A DNA stretch of 64,000 nt, taken from assembly GCF_023715145.1 (NCBI RefSeq), contig NZ_JAMBNP010000003.1, positions 534,639-598,638 of the forward strand. Direction: 5' to 3'. The translations under genes and the position numbers were made by a program. Below are positions 42,945-52,337 of the stretch, piece after piece (position 1 is the first letter of the stretch; each line of letters opens with the position of its first letter). The notes under the pieces are model-generated. The model saw only the letters and a list, made by a program, of their open reading frames with translations. It did not search any database and was not told the origin of the DNA. Source of the DNA: Paenibacillus glycanilyticus. GTDB lineage: Bacteria; Bacillota; Bacilli; Paenibacillales; Paenibacillaceae.

Positions 42945-44258
42945 TTGGATGCAGCCAATGCATTACTAGATCAGTTTGGCAAAGCGTTTGTACATTTGCT
43001 GGCGCAGCCTTTTTATTATATTGCGGTCTTATTTATTATCTTGCAGTACATGCGGCAGATTAGTCTGGAAAGACGGATGTTCGCCATGCGGTTACATATA
43101 TGGCCGCGTCTGGTGGCAAAAGCCGTGTTGGCCGGACTTGCAGCGGGATTACTCGCTTCGGTTGCCGGAGCTTTTATCGGAATTAGCTTAAGCGGCGACG
43201 CCGTATTATGGTTGTGGGGCTCGGCGGTTGTATTGCTCCTGTTCCGGATCCGTTATCTGTGCTTCGCTTACGGCGCGGGAATACTGGCGCTTTTGCAGTG
43301 GATCGTTGGCTTTACCGCCCTTGAGAATAGCAGCGGATGGCTCGGAGATCTTGCCAGTTCGCTTGCCGGTCTTGATATGCCGGGGATTCTCGTTCTGGTA
43401 GCGCTGCTGCATTTGGTAGAAGCCTTTCTTGTCCGCAGGCAGGGGGATAAGCTCGCGACACCGCTGTTCCTGGAAGGCAAGCGCGGCAAGCTTGTTGGCG
43501 GCTACATGCTGCAAGGCTTCTGGCCGGTTCCGATGCTGCTGCTCGTGCCGGCGACCGGAGGAGCATCCGTCGTTGATTTGCCCTGGACGCCGCTGTTTGG
43601 GGGCGATTGGACGCAAGGATGGACGGTTGTGGCGCTGCCGATGATTATCGGCTTCAGCGAAATGACGCGCACCATGCTGCCGGAGGCCAAAGCCCGTCAT
43701 GCCTCGAAAGGGCTGTTGTGGTACAGCCTGCTGCTGACCGGAGCGGCACTGCTCGCTTGGTGGCAGCCCGCGCTGCTGCCGATTGCAGCTCTATGCTCGC
43801 TGCTTATGCATGAAGCGATCATCTGGCGCAGCCGCGCGGTGGAAGCGACGCAAAGCCCGCTGTATGTGAATGACCAGCGCGGTCTGCGCATCCTTGGCAT
43901 CGTACCGGGGACGCCGGCGGACGAGATGAAGCTTCGTTCCGGTGAGATTATTTCCAAAGTAAACGGAACGCGGGTCTATTCGAAAGAGGATCTTCACGAG
44001 GCGCTGCAGAGCAGCTCGGCAATGTATAAGCTGGAAGTGCTGAATAGAGACGGGGAAATCAAGTTCGTCCAGCGGGCGCGTTATGAAGGCGAGCATCATC
44101 AGCTAGGCGTGATTCTCTCGCCGGATGAGCAGGCGACCTATTACGCCTCGTCGGAGCCGGCAACGCTTCTGGATCTCTTGCGCCGGGCACGGACGGCCAA
44201 GCGACGCGGCGGAGTTTATGTCGAAGATGAAGACCGTTCGGGTTCCTTAAATGTTTAA
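42945..44258 (+). CDS. Multi-pass membrane protein with C-terminal PDZ domain, MinJ-like
   Basis: 437 aa from TTG 42945 (MDAANALLDQFGKAF), eight bases after GGGAG; ATG 42930 overlaps that site. About eight hydrophobic segments between residues 15 and 300, then a cytosolic PDZ domain (LRILGIVPGTPADEMKLRSGEIISKVNGTRVYSKEDLHEALQ). This architecture and the place behind ctpB match B. subtilis MinJ (YvjD), which links DivIVA to MinCD and division-site selection. Sequence similarity cannot be scored here, so the name is an inference from architecture and synteny. It would fit its neighbours ftsEX. Confidence 0.75.
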   Translation: MDAANALLDQFGKAFVHLLAQPFYYIAVLFIILQYMRQISLERRMFAMRLHIWPRLVAKAVLAGLAAGLLASVAGAFIGISLSGDAVLWLWGSAVVLLLFRIRYLCFAYGAGILALLQWIVGFTALENSSGWLGDLASSLAGLDMPGILVLVALLHLVEAFLVRRQGDKLATPLFLEGKRGKLVGGYMLQGFWPVPMLLLVPATGGASVVDLPWTPLFGGDWTQGWTVVALPMIIGFSEMTRTMLPEAKARHASKGLLWYSLLLTGAALLAWWQPALLPIAALCSLLMHEAIIWRSRAVEATQSPLYVNDQRGLRILGIVPGTPADEMKLRSGEIISKVNGTRVYSKEDLHEALQSSSAMYKLEVLNRDGEIKFVQRARYEGEHHQLGVILSPDEQATYYASSEPATLLDLLRRARTAKRRGGVYVEDEDRSGSLNV

Positions 44259-44263
44259 ATGAG

Positions 44264-44310
44264 GTTAGGGCTTTTCTTAAGCGGATGCTTAGGGAAAGCC
44301 TTTCGATTTT
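44264..44310 (+). terminator. Terminator after the MinJ-like gene
   Basis: AGGGCTTTTCTTAAGC pairs with GCTTAGGGAAAGCCT (a few mismatches) around GGAT and TTTCGATTTT follows. Confidence 0.75.
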
Positions 44311-44314
44311 ATGT

Positions 44315-44363
44315 TTGCAACAGCCGTTATAGACGTCTATAATATAGAGGGGAACACACATTC
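44315..44363 (+). promoter_or_regulatory. uvrB promoter with a LexA-like operator
   Basis: TTGCAA (44315-44320), 17 bases and a perfect TATAAT (44338-44343). Right after it lies GAACACACATTC (44352-44363), one base away from the Gram-positive LexA/DinR box GAAC-N4-GTTC and placed at the expected start point. This fits SOS control of uvrBA. Confidence 0.7.
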
Positions 44364-44481
44364 GGATAGGCTGTTTTCTTCGTATTTCACTGCGAAACGT
44401 TTGCTCCTCCTAAGGAAGGCGCAGCCGTTTACGCTTGTATATATTGAGTATAATGATTGATGAGTAAGGGAAACGGGGTGG

Positions 44482-46485
44482 ATGACGCAAATGAACGAGA
44501 TTTCAGAGCAATTATTTCAATTAAAGTCCGATTACACGCCGCAGGGCGATCAGCCGGGAGCCATCAGAAAGCTTGTTGAAGGCGTGAGGAATGGCGAAGC
44601 CAAGCAGACCCTGCTTGGTGCGACAGGGACGGGCAAGACGTACACGATTGCCAATACAATAGCGCAGCTTAACCGGCCGACGCTGGTTATTGCTCATAAC
44701 AAGACGCTCGCGGCACAGCTGTGCAGCGAGTTTAAGGAATTTTTCCCGGACAATGCAGTCAGTTATTTTGTCAGCTATTATGATTATTTTCAGCCTGAGG
44801 CTTATATTCCGTCTACAGACACCTATATTGAAAAGGATTCCAGCATTAATGATGAGATCGACAAGCTGCGCCACTCCGCGACCAGTTCTTTGTTTGAACG
44901 CCGGGACGTTATTATTGTAGCGAGTGTATCCTGCATTTACGGTCTCGGTTCGCCTTCCGAGTACGGCAGTCTGGTACTGTCGCTCCGGGTAGGCATGGAG
45001 AAATCCAGGGATACGATTCTTCATAAGCTTGTTGATATTCAGTACCAGCGCAACGACATTAACTTTATCCGCGGTACGTTCCGCGTCCGCGGTGATATCG
45101 TGGAGATTTTCCCGGTTGCCAATAATGAACGGGCGATCCGGGTCGAGCTGTTTGGCGATGAGATTGAACGGATTACGGAGATCGACGTGCTGACTGGCGA
45201 GATCGTAAGCGAACGCGATCATGTGGCTATATTTCCGGCGTCTCACTTCGTTACCCATGAAGAAACGATGAAGGTTGCGCTTGGCAATATTGAGCGCGAG
45301 CTGGAGGAACGCCTTGCGGAATTGCGGGAAGAAGGCAAGCTTCTGGAAGCGCAGCGTCTGGAGCAACGTACCCGTTATGATCTCGAGATGATGGCGGAGA
45401 TGGGCTTCTGCTCCGGGATCGAGAACTACTCAGGACCTCTGACTTTCCGGGAACGCGGAGCTACGCCTTATACGCTTATGGATTATTTTCCGGAGGATAT
45501 GCTGATCGTCATAGACGAATCCCATGTCACCCTGCCGCAGATTAGGGCTATGTACAATGGCGACCGCGCGCGGAAGGAAATGCTCGTTAATCACGGCTTC
45601 CGTCTGCCGTCCGCGCTGGATAACCGTCCGCTCCGCTTCGAGGAATTCGAGGAGAAATCCAAACAGCAGATTTATGTATCGGCTACACCGGGACCATATG
45701 AGCTGGAACACTGCCCAACTATGGTTGAGCAAATTATCCGTCCAACAGGCCTGCTTGATCCGATTATTGACGTACGTCCGACCAAAGGCCAGATTGATGA
45801 CCTGTTAGTTGAGATTCGCGACCGGATTGCCAAGGATGAACGTGTCCTTGTCACCACGCTCACGAAGAAGATGGCCGAGGATCTGACGGATTATTTCAAA
45901 GAGATTGGCATTAAAGTGCGTTATTTGCACTCCGATATCAAGACCCTGGAACGGATTGCGATTCTTCGGGATTTGCGGCTTGGTACGTTCGATGTGCTGG
46001 TGGGTATTAACCTGCTGAGGGAAGGTCTCGATTTACCAGAGGTGTCGCTGGTTGCGATACTGGATGCCGATAAAGAAGGCTTCCTTCGCTCCGAACGCTC
46101 GCTGATCCAGACGATTGGCAGGGCCGCGCGTAATAGCGATGGCCGAGTAATCATGTACGGGGATAAAATCACCGACTCCATGGATAAGGCACTTAAGGAA
46201 ACGGAGCGCCGCCGGACCATCCAGATCGCCTATAATGAACAGCATGGCGTTACGCCTCAGACAATCCGCAAGAAAGTACATGATGATATTAAGGCAACGA
46301 AAGTAGCGGAGGAGAAATCGGATTATTTGACTGGCGTTGGCACCGAGAAGATGTCGAAGAAGGATCGTCAGGCATTGCTGCAAAGGCTGGAAGCGGAGAT
46401 GAAGAACGCGGCGAAGAATCTACAGTTCGAGAGAGCTGCAGAGCTGCGTGATGCTGTGCTTGAGCTGCGCGCGGAGCTGGGCTAG
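44482..46485 (+). CDS. uvrB: Excinuclease ABC subunit B
   Basis: 667 aa damage-verification helicase of nucleotide excision repair. Walker [17 protein letters not shown], beta-hairpin [12 protein letters not shown] that clamps [22 protein letters not shown], motif [11 protein letters not shown], and the C-terminal UVR helices [32 protein letters not shown] for UvrC. GGGGTGG stands before ATG 44482. uvrA begins 27 bases after its stop. Confidence 0.98.
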   Translation: MTQMNEISEQLFQLKSDYTPQGDQPGAIRKLVEGVRNGEAKQTLLGATGTGKTYTIANTIAQLNRPTLVIAHNKTLAAQLCSEFKEFFPDNAVSYFVSYYDYFQPEAYIPSTDTYIEKDSSINDEIDKLRHSATSSLFERRDVIIVASVSCIYGLGSPSEYGSLVLSLRVGMEKSRDTILHKLVDIQYQRNDINFIRGTFRVRGDIVEIFPVANNERAIRVELFGDEIERITEIDVLTGEIVSERDHVAIFPASHFVTHEETMKVALGNIERELEERLAELREEGKLLEAQRLEQRTRYDLEMMAEMGFCSGIENYSGPLTFRERGATPYTLMDYFPEDMLIVIDESHVTLPQIRAMYNGDRARKEMLVNHGFRLPSALDNRPLRFEEFEEKSKQQIYVSATPGPYELEHCPTMVEQIIRPTGLLDPIIDVRPTKGQIDDLLVEIRDRIAKDERVLVTTLTKKMAEDLTDYFKEIGIKVRYLHSDIKTLERIAILRDLRLGTFDVLVGINLLREGLDLPEVSLVAILDADKEGFLRSERSLIQTIGRAARNSDGRVIMYGDKITDSMDKALKETERRRTIQIAYNEQHGVTPQTIRKKVHDDIKATKVAEEKSDYLTGVGTEKMSKKDRQALLQRLEAEMKNAAKNLQFERAAELRDAVLELRAELG

Positions 46486-46512
46486 AGACAAGGAATGGGA
46501 GGAACGTAAGAA

Positions 46513-49401
46513 GTGGCTAGTGACAAGATTGTAATCAAAGGGGCAAGAGCCCACAATTTGAAAAATATCGACGTTACCATACCCCGTGACAAATTTGTCG
46601 TGCTGACGGGGCTAAGCGGCTCCGGCAAATCTTCGCTTGCCTTCGACACGATTTATGCCGAAGGCCAGCGCAGATATGTGGAGTCGTTATCCGCTTATGC
46701 CCGGCAGTTTCTCGGGCAGATGGAGAAGCCGGATGTTGATTCCATTGACGGCTTGTCTCCGGCTATCTCGATTGACCAGAAGACAACAAGCCGCAACCCG
46801 CGTTCGACGGTTGGCACGGTAACGGAGATTTACGATTATTTGCGTCTATTATATGCCCGGATCGGGAGACCTCACTGCCCCGATCACGGCATCGAAATTA
46901 CTTCGCAGACGGTTGAACAAATGGTCGACCGGATTATGGAATACCCGGAGCGGACCAAGCTGCAAATCTTGGCACCTCTAGTCTCCGGGCGCAAAGGCGA
47001 GCATACAAAGCTGCTGGCGGATATCCAGAAGCAGGGCTACGTCCGGGTTCGGGTAAACGGCGAGCTGCGCGAGCTGAGCGAGAAGATTGAGCTGGAGAAG
47101 AACAAGAAGCATAACATCGAGGTTGTGATCGACCGGATTGTCGTTAAGGCGGATATTCAGGGCCGTTTGGCAGATTCGCTCGAGACCGCGCTGAAGCTGG
47201 CCGATGGCCGTGTTCTCGTTGATATTATCGATCAGGAGGAGCTGCTCTTCAGCTCCAATCTGGCTTGTCCGGAATGCGGCTTTAGCATTGAGGAGCTGGC
47301 TCCTCGCATGTTTTCTTTCAACAGCCCGTACGGTGCTTGTCCGGAATGCGACGGTCTTGGCGTGAAGATGATTGTGGACCCGGATCTGCTTGTCCCGGAT
47401 GCAAGCAAAGCCATTAACGAAGGGGCATTTGAAGCATGGGCGGGAAGCACATCGAACTATTATCCGCAATTCCTTAGCGCGGTGTGTCAGCACTATCATA
47501 TTCCGCAGGATGTACCGGTTTCGGAACTGACGGCGGATCAAATCAAGAAGCTAATGTACGGAACAGGCGGGGAGCGGGTACGGTTCCTCTACGAGAACGA
47601 TTTTGGCCACCGGAAGGAAGCTTTTGTTCCCTTCGAGGGTATTGTGCATAACCTGGAGCGCCGCTATCGGGAGACCGCTTCGGAAGGCATTCGGGAATAT
47701 ATCGAAGCTTATATGAGTGCAAAGCCTTGCGGTACCTGCAAAGGACACCGTCTGAAGAAAGAAAGCCTGGCCGTAACGATTAATGCGAAGAATATCTCAT
47801 TTGTTACATCTTTATCGATTGGCGAGGCTCAACGTTTCTTTGACTCTCTTGATTTGAACGAGAAGGAGCGTACGATTGGCCATCTGATCCTGAAAGAGAT
47901 CAACAGCCGCCTGGGCTTCCTGGTTAACGTCGGCCTCGAATATTTGTCGATGAGCCGTGCCGCAGGCACGTTATCCGGCGGGGAAGCGCAGCGGATCCGT
48001 CTGGCTACGCAGATTGGCTCCAGCCTGATGGGCGTCCTGTATATATTGGACGAGCCGAGTATCGGACTTCATCAGCGCGATAATGACCGTCTTATTCAAA
48101 CGCTGGAGCATATGCGCAACCTCGGCAATACGCTTATTGTCGTGGAGCATGATGAAGATACGATGCTGGCCGCGGACTATATTATTGATATTGGTCCGGG
48201 TGCAGGTATCCATGGCGGGAATGTAACAGCCGAGGGAACTCCGGAAGAAATTATGAAGGACGACAACTCGCTCACCGGCCAATACCTGAGCGGGAAGAAG
48301 TTTATTGAAGTTCCGCTGGATCGCCGCAAAACCGGTGATAAGTGGCTCGAAATCCGCGGCGCCAAGGAAAATAACCTGCGCGGCGTTAACGTGAAGATTC
48401 CGCTTGGCATCTTTACTGCGGTTACCGGCGTCTCCGGCTCCGGCAAATCTACGCTGGTCAACGAGATCTTGTACAAGACGCTTGCCCGCGATCTGAATAA
48501 GGCAAAGGTACGCCCAGGCGAATACAAGGAACTGCGCGGACTGGAGCATCTGGAGAAGGTTATTGATATTGACCAGTCTCCTATTGGCCGTACGCCTCGT
48601 TCGAACCCGGCTACTTATACGGGAGTATTTGACGATGTACGCGATCTATACTCTACGACTAATGAAGCTAAGGTTCGAGGCTACAAGAAGGGCCGCTTCA
48701 GCTTTAACGTGAAGGGCGGCCGCTGCGAGGCATGCAGGGGCGACGGAATTATTAAGATCGAGATGCACTTCCTGCCGGATGTTTATGTGCCATGCGAGAT
48801 TTGCAAAGGCAAGCGTTACAACCGCGAGACATTGGAAGTGAAATATAAAGGCAAGAACATTTCCGAAGTACTGGAAATGACAATCGAGGATGGAACCAAA
48901 TTCTTCGAGAATATTCCGCGTATTCACAGGAAGCTGCAGACGCTGCTCGATGTAGGTCTTGGTTATATGACTTTAGGTCAGCCTGCTACGACCCTGTCGG
49001 GCGGTGAAGCACAGCGGGTGAAGCTGGCTTCCGAGTTGTATCGCCGAAGCACGGGCAAGACGCTGTATATCCTCGATGAGCCGACTACGGGGCTTCATGT
49101 TGACGATATTGACCGTCTGCTTACCGTACTGCACCGTTTAGTTGATTCCGGAGAATCGGTACTTGTTATCGAGCATAATCTGGATGTGATCAAGACTGCC
49201 GATTATTTGATCGATCTTGGGCCGGAAGGCGGCAATGGCGGGGGTACCATCGTGGCATCAGGAGCACCGGAAGATGTCGTGAAGGTTTCTGGCTCTTATA
49301 CCGGCAAGTATCTGAAGCCGATTATGGAGCGCGACCGTGAACGCACGGTGGCTAAGCAACGTACAGCAGAGGAAAGTGTCGCTGCGGGAGCTGTGGATTA
49401 A
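46513..49401 (+). CDS. uvrA: Excinuclease ABC subunit A
   Basis: 962 aa from GTG 46513 behind GGGAGG. Damage-sensing dimer with two ABC modules. First Walker [21 protein letters not shown], second [15 protein letters not shown]; signatures [13 protein letters not shown] and [13 protein letters not shown]; zinc modules [11 protein letters not shown]...CPEC and [11 protein letters not shown]...[10 protein letters not shown]. It has the standard length of bacterial UvrA, unlike the plasmid- or antibiotic-type short UvrA paralogues. Operon with uvrB, so presumably SOS-inducible. Confidence 0.98.
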   Translation: MASDKIVIKGARAHNLKNIDVTIPRDKFVVLTGLSGSGKSSLAFDTIYAEGQRRYVESLSAYARQFLGQMEKPDVDSIDGLSPAISIDQKTTSRNPRSTVGTVTEIYDYLRLLYARIGRPHCPDHGIEITSQTVEQMVDRIMEYPERTKLQILAPLVSGRKGEHTKLLADIQKQGYVRVRVNGELRELSEKIELEKNKKHNIEVVIDRIVVKADIQGRLADSLETALKLADGRVLVDIIDQEELLFSSNLACPECGFSIEELAPRMFSFNSPYGACPECDGLGVKMIVDPDLLVPDASKAINEGAFEAWAGSTSNYYPQFLSAVCQHYHIPQDVPVSELTADQIKKLMYGTGGERVRFLYENDFGHRKEAFVPFEGIVHNLERRYRETASEGIREYIEAYMSAKPCGTCKGHRLKKESLAVTINAKNISFVTSLSIGEAQRFFDSLDLNEKERTIGHLILKEINSRLGFLVNVGLEYLSMSRAAGTLSGGEAQRIRLATQIGSSLMGVLYILDEPSIGLHQRDNDRLIQTLEHMRNLGNTLIVVEHDEDTMLAADYIIDIGPGAGIHGGNVTAEGTPEEIMKDDNSLTGQYLSGKKFIEVPLDRRKTGDKWLEIRGAKENNLRGVNVKIPLGIFTAVTGVSGSGKSTLVNEILYKTLARDLNKAKVRPGEYKELRGLEHLEKVIDIDQSPIGRTPRSNPATYTGVFDDVRDLYSTTNEAKVRGYKKGRFSFNVKGGRCEACRGDGIIKIEMHFLPDVYVPCEICKGKRYNRETLEVKYKGKNISEVLEMTIEDGTKFFENIPRIHRKLQTLLDVGLGYMTLGQPATTLSGGEAQRVKLASELYRRSTGKTLYILDEPTTGLHVDDIDRLLTVLHRLVDSGESVLVIEHNLDVIKTADYLIDLGPEGGNGGGTIVASGAPEDVVKVSGSYTGKYLKPIMERDRERTVAKQRTAEESVAAGAVD

Positions 49402-49411
49402 ATAAGAAGGC

Positions 49412-49451
49412 GGAGACTCTCCTTAGCGTTAATGAGGAGAGTCTCTTTTTG
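49412..49451 (+). terminator. Rho-independent terminator of uvrBA
   Basis: GGAGACTCTCCTTA pairs with TGAGGAGAGTCTC around GCGTTAA and is followed by five T residues. Confidence 0.9.
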
Positions 49452-49645
49452 CATGTTTAGTTATAAATGTGGGAAGAGATGGACAAATTAACTTGCAGAG
49501 TATATAAAATGACAATGATTTTAAGTGCAAATGTGGGAAAAGGTGACAAAGTTGTTACGAAATCTGAATCGGACTTGCATCATTTGCCACTTGAAGATAA
49601 CATAGAGGTAATATAGGCTACGTGCGAATAAAAGGGGGTCACTCG

Positions 49646-49864
49646 ATGTTTTTGGCAGCAGAAGAAGCAGCACAATCGACCAGCAACATCAATACTTTTG
49701 ACTGGTTTATGCTTGCATTTACCATTTTGATCTTGATTGGCTTTGTACGTTTATTAAAAGCTCGTCCTAAGAAAAACGTGTTTGCGATCGGATTCACCGC
49801 CGTATCGTTGCTTTTGTTTCTTTACATTGATTTCATTATGATCTTTAAAGTTTGGATGGCATAA
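49646..49864 (+). CDS. Small two-helix membrane protein
   Basis: 72 aa from ATG 49646, behind AAAGGGGG; an in-frame GTG at 49622 is an alternative but has no such site. Two hydrophobic helices (FMLAFTILILIGFVRLL and FAIGFTAVSLLLFLYIDFIMIF) are joined by a basic loop (KARPKKNV), so the loop should be cytosolic. It resembles short Bacillaceae membrane proteins of the DUF2759 type in size and pattern, but I cannot confirm the family. The function is unknown. It is a single gene between terminators. Confidence 0.7.
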   Translation: MFLAAEEAAQSTSNINTFDWFMLAFTILILIGFVRLLKARPKKNVFAIGFTAVSLLLFLYIDFIMIFKVWMA

Positions 49865-49866
49865 AT

Positions 49867-49962
49867 ACATAAAAGCCTGCCGGCTCTGCGGCAGGCTTTA
49901 TTAATAGACAAAACGCCGGTCTGTTCGTCTGAAAAGATGAAATGGGCAGGCGTTTTTTGTTT
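49867..49962 (+). terminator. Two consecutive hairpin terminators
   Basis: AAAGCCTGCCG/CGGCAGGCTTT (49870-49898) is followed at 49910-49962 by AAAACGCC...GGCGTTTTTTG with a longer, imperfect loop. Confidence 0.8.
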
Positions 49963-50060
49963 GCCGATTGACATTCAATAATGCTTCCTTTATTGTCTTA
50001 TTTAACAGTCATCTAATTAGATATTCATTAAATTAGTTTGTCGAAGGAGAGAGAAGCTTT

Positions 50061-50666
50061 ATGCAATTAGATAAGGTTGTAAACTACCATAAGGCTTTGG
50101 CTGACCCGACGCGTATACGGCTTCTTATCTTGCTGGCGGACGGAGAGATGAACGGTCAGGTATTGGCAGAGAAGCTTGGAGTCACTCCGGCCACGGTGAC
50201 TCATCATGCGGCAAAGCTTCGTGAAGCGAGCTTGATTAATGAGCGGAGAGAGAAGAACACCATTTATTTCTCGCTGAATGATTACTTCATCAAAGGCGGG
50301 GCTAATGCAGCCGCAAACCTGATCTACAGGCAAACTAACCAGAAAGGAGAGGAAGAGCAAGTGAGCGAGGAATTAGAGCGTATGAAGCAGTCCGTGATTA
50401 AGAATTTCTTTACCGCGTCAGGTGAACTGAAGTCAATACCGGCACAACTCAAGAAGAAGCTTATCGTACTTGAGTATATGGTCTCCAAGCTGGAGAAGGG
50501 CCGTAAATACACGGAAAAGGAACTAAACGAGTTCATTAAAGGCTTCCATCAGGATTTCGCGACGATCCGGCGTGAATTTATCATGCATCAATTTATGTTC
50601 CGCGAAAACGAAATCTACGAGCTTAACCCTCAGGAGATGTGGGCGAAATGGGAGACATTGTCCTAA
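50061..50666 (+). CDS. ArsR-type winged-helix regulator with DUF2087 domain
   Basis: 201 aa. The N-terminal winged helix (HKALADPTRIRLLILLADGEMNGQVLAEKLGVTPATVTHHAAKLREASLINERREKNTIYFSL) is of the ArsR class; no metal-binding Cys pair is visible, so metal sensing is not suggested. The C-terminal part (KLEKGRKYTEKELNEFIKGFHQDFATIRREFIMHQFMFRENEIYELNP) is the DUF2087 domain seen fused to such regulators. The target genes are unknown; no partner gene is adjacent in the same direction. AAGGAGAGAG precedes the ATG. Confidence 0.85.
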   Translation: MQLDKVVNYHKALADPTRIRLLILLADGEMNGQVLAEKLGVTPATVTHHAAKLREASLINERREKNTIYFSLNDYFIKGGANAAANLIYRQTNQKGEEEQVSEELERMKQSVIKNFFTASGELKSIPAQLKKKLIVLEYMVSKLEKGRKYTEKELNEFIKGFHQDFATIRREFIMHQFMFRENEIYELNPQEMWAKWETLS

Positions 50667-50691
50667 TCTTTGCCTTTATCTTTATCGCATG

Positions 50692-50735
50692 TAAAAACAG
50701 CCTGCCCGGAATAAGCCGGGCAGGCTGTTTTTATT
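50692..50735 (+). terminator. Terminator of the ArsR-type regulator
   Basis: AAACAGCCTGCCCGG pairs perfectly with CCGGGCAGGCTGTTT around AATAAG, then T residues. The stem also reads as a terminator on the other strand. Confidence 0.92.
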
Positions 50736-50768
50736 CCTCTATCATTAATTCATTTGTTTGGTCTTTGT

Positions 50769-50917
50769 GGTAAATGAGCGGAGCGAAAGTATGTTTCTGG
50801 AGAAACGGAGTGTTCGCCTTTGGCTGAAGATTTCAACCGCTGAGCGGCTAATTCAAAGAAATCATCGGCCAACAGCGATCGGAAGAAACATACTTTTGCG
50901 CAGCGATTGCTTTTACC
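50769..50917. repeat. Long imperfect inverted repeat (possible MITE or large hairpin)
   Basis: The ends GGTAAA (50769) and TTTTACC (50911-50917) are complementary. Inside, AAAGTATGTTTCT (50786-50798) pairs perfectly with AGAAACATACTTT (50884-50896), and GGCTGAAGATTTC (about 50822-50834) with GAAATCATCGGCC (50858-50870). Arms are about 60 bases around a loop of some 23 bases. It stands between the regulator terminator and the 3' end of the minus-strand isomerase gene. No coding capacity and no target-site duplication are obvious. Confidence 0.7.
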
Positions 50918-50937
50918 GCATCAACCAACCCATCGAA

Positions 50938-51906
50938 TTATACCCACCACATATCGCCAACAGGCTCTTTAATCAGAACTTGCTGGAGGTTTTGAACAGC
51001 TTTGGAGAAGCCTTCTTCAACGGACATCAGGCCGTCTTCATGCTCGATGCTGACAACATAGTCGTAGCCAACAAGACGAAGCGTGCTGATGATGTCGGCC
51101 CAAGTTTTCAGGTCGTGGCCAAAGCCAACGGAACGGAACTGCCAAGCGCGGTCCAGCATCAGAGTGTAGGACTGCATGTCAGTCACGCCGTGTTTATTCA
51201 CGTTATTGAAGTCAATGGATGTATCTTTCGCATGGAAGTGATGGATCGCATTTTCGCGGCCCAGGATTTTGATTGCTTCAACAGGATCGATTCCTTGCCA
51301 CCACATATGGGATGGATCAAGGTTAGCGCCAATCGCATTACCAGCAGCTTCACGAAGGCGAAGCAGGGTAGCAGGCGTGTGAACGGAGAAGCCGCCATGC
51401 AGCTCAAGACCGATTTTTACGCCGCTTTGTTCAGCGATACCGCCGATCTCAGACCAATATGGGATAACTTTTTTCTCCCATTGCCATGCCAGGATTTCTT
51501 GGAAATCGTTTGGCCAAGGAGCAACCGGCCAGTTCGGATATTTAGCATCCTCATGATCGCCAGGGCAGCCGGAGAATGTATTTACAACTGGAACCTCAAG
51601 GCGGTTAGCCAGCTCGATTGTTTTACGGATTGTAGCGTCATCTGCGCTGGAGATTGCTTTTTGCGGGTGAAGCGGATTGGCGTGGCAGCTAAGTGCGCTG
51701 ATAATCAATCCGCGCGATTCTACCGCATGTTTAAACGCTTTCAATTTGCCTGCGTCAGCAAGCAAGGTGTCAGGGTCGCAATGTGCGTTGCCCGGATAAC
51801 CGCCAGTTCCAAGCTCTACCGCTTCCAGACCTTTGGCAGCGATATAGTCGAGTGCTTCTTCAAAAGGTTTTTGCGAGAAAAGTACGGCAAATACGCCTAA
51901 TTTCAT
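50938..51906 (-). CDS. Sugar phosphate isomerase/epimerase family protein (xylose isomerase-like TIM barrel)
   Basis: 322 aa on the minus strand; ATG at 51906 behind AGGAGG. The AP_endonuc_2 TIM-barrel fold has metal-binding residues in LELHGGF (Glu), NLDPSHMWWQG (Asp/His), HFHAKDTSID (His) and VVSIEHEDGL (Glu). KLGVFAVLFSQKPFEEALDYIAAKGLEAVELGTGGYPGNAHCDP is the usual N-terminal strand-helix. Relatives act as isomerases, epimerases or dehydratases of sugars and inositols; the substrate cannot be told. A long frame on the opposite strand (50758-51900) is its shadow. Confidence 0.9.
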   Translation of the reverse strand: MKLGVFAVLFSQKPFEEALDYIAAKGLEAVELGTGGYPGNAHCDPDTLLADAGKLKAFKHAVESRGLIISALSCHANPLHPQKAISSADDATIRKTIELANRLEVPVVNTFSGCPGDHEDAKYPNWPVAPWPNDFQEILAWQWEKKVIPYWSEIGGIAEQSGVKIGLELHGGFSVHTPATLLRLREAAGNAIGANLDPSHMWWQGIDPVEAIKILGRENAIHHFHAKDTSIDFNNVNKHGVTDMQSYTLMLDRAWQFRSVGFGHDLKTWADIISTLRLVGYDYVVSIEHEDGLMSVEEGFSKAVQNLQQVLIKEPVGDMWWV

Positions 51907-52337
51907 TAATTTGACCTCCTAGGGTTTGGTTGTCCCTATTATAGCATTCTAGTTAAGCGGATATCTAATAATTACGAAAGAAAAACCAAAATCGCATATA
52001 AACAAAACAATTCAAATGAAAGCACTCTACTCATGCGACAAGATTATACATTTTAATGACAAAAGAGCTTGAAAATCGTCTAAATTCGCTACTATAAACA
52101 GATCTATCAAACTATAATAACGTCATTTGTAATTGCAGCCCGTCTTTCTAATTGTCGTTTTATTGGATTCATCTTAATAAAAAACAAAGAGGTTAATTCC
52201 GCTTGAACCTTTACCTAATATTTAGGATTAAATTATGTAGATTCTTCTTGTTGTATAGTACTTTGGCATGATACATTTAGAACGTGTTTCCTATAAATGG
52301 GATTCTCGTTTTTGATTGGATCTGGGAGAGTGATAGA
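51907..52337. other. A/T-rich intergenic region with divergent promoters
   Basis: On the minus strand, TGCTATAAT (51946-51938) is an extended -10 element for the isomerase gene. Near the other end, TTGTTG or TTGTAT at about 52248-52255 and TACATT near 52272 form a weak promoter candidate for the protease gene. Between them about 300 bases are A/T-rich without repeats, RNA motifs or a reading frame that I can support. Confidence 0.5.

Noticed and set aside
50758..51900. 380-codon open frame on the plus strand, longer than the gene opposite
   Set aside because: No ribosome-binding site, no recognisable domain, odd composition; the minus-strand frame has the full TIM-barrel motifs and AGGAGG. 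It is the complement shadow of the isomerase gene.
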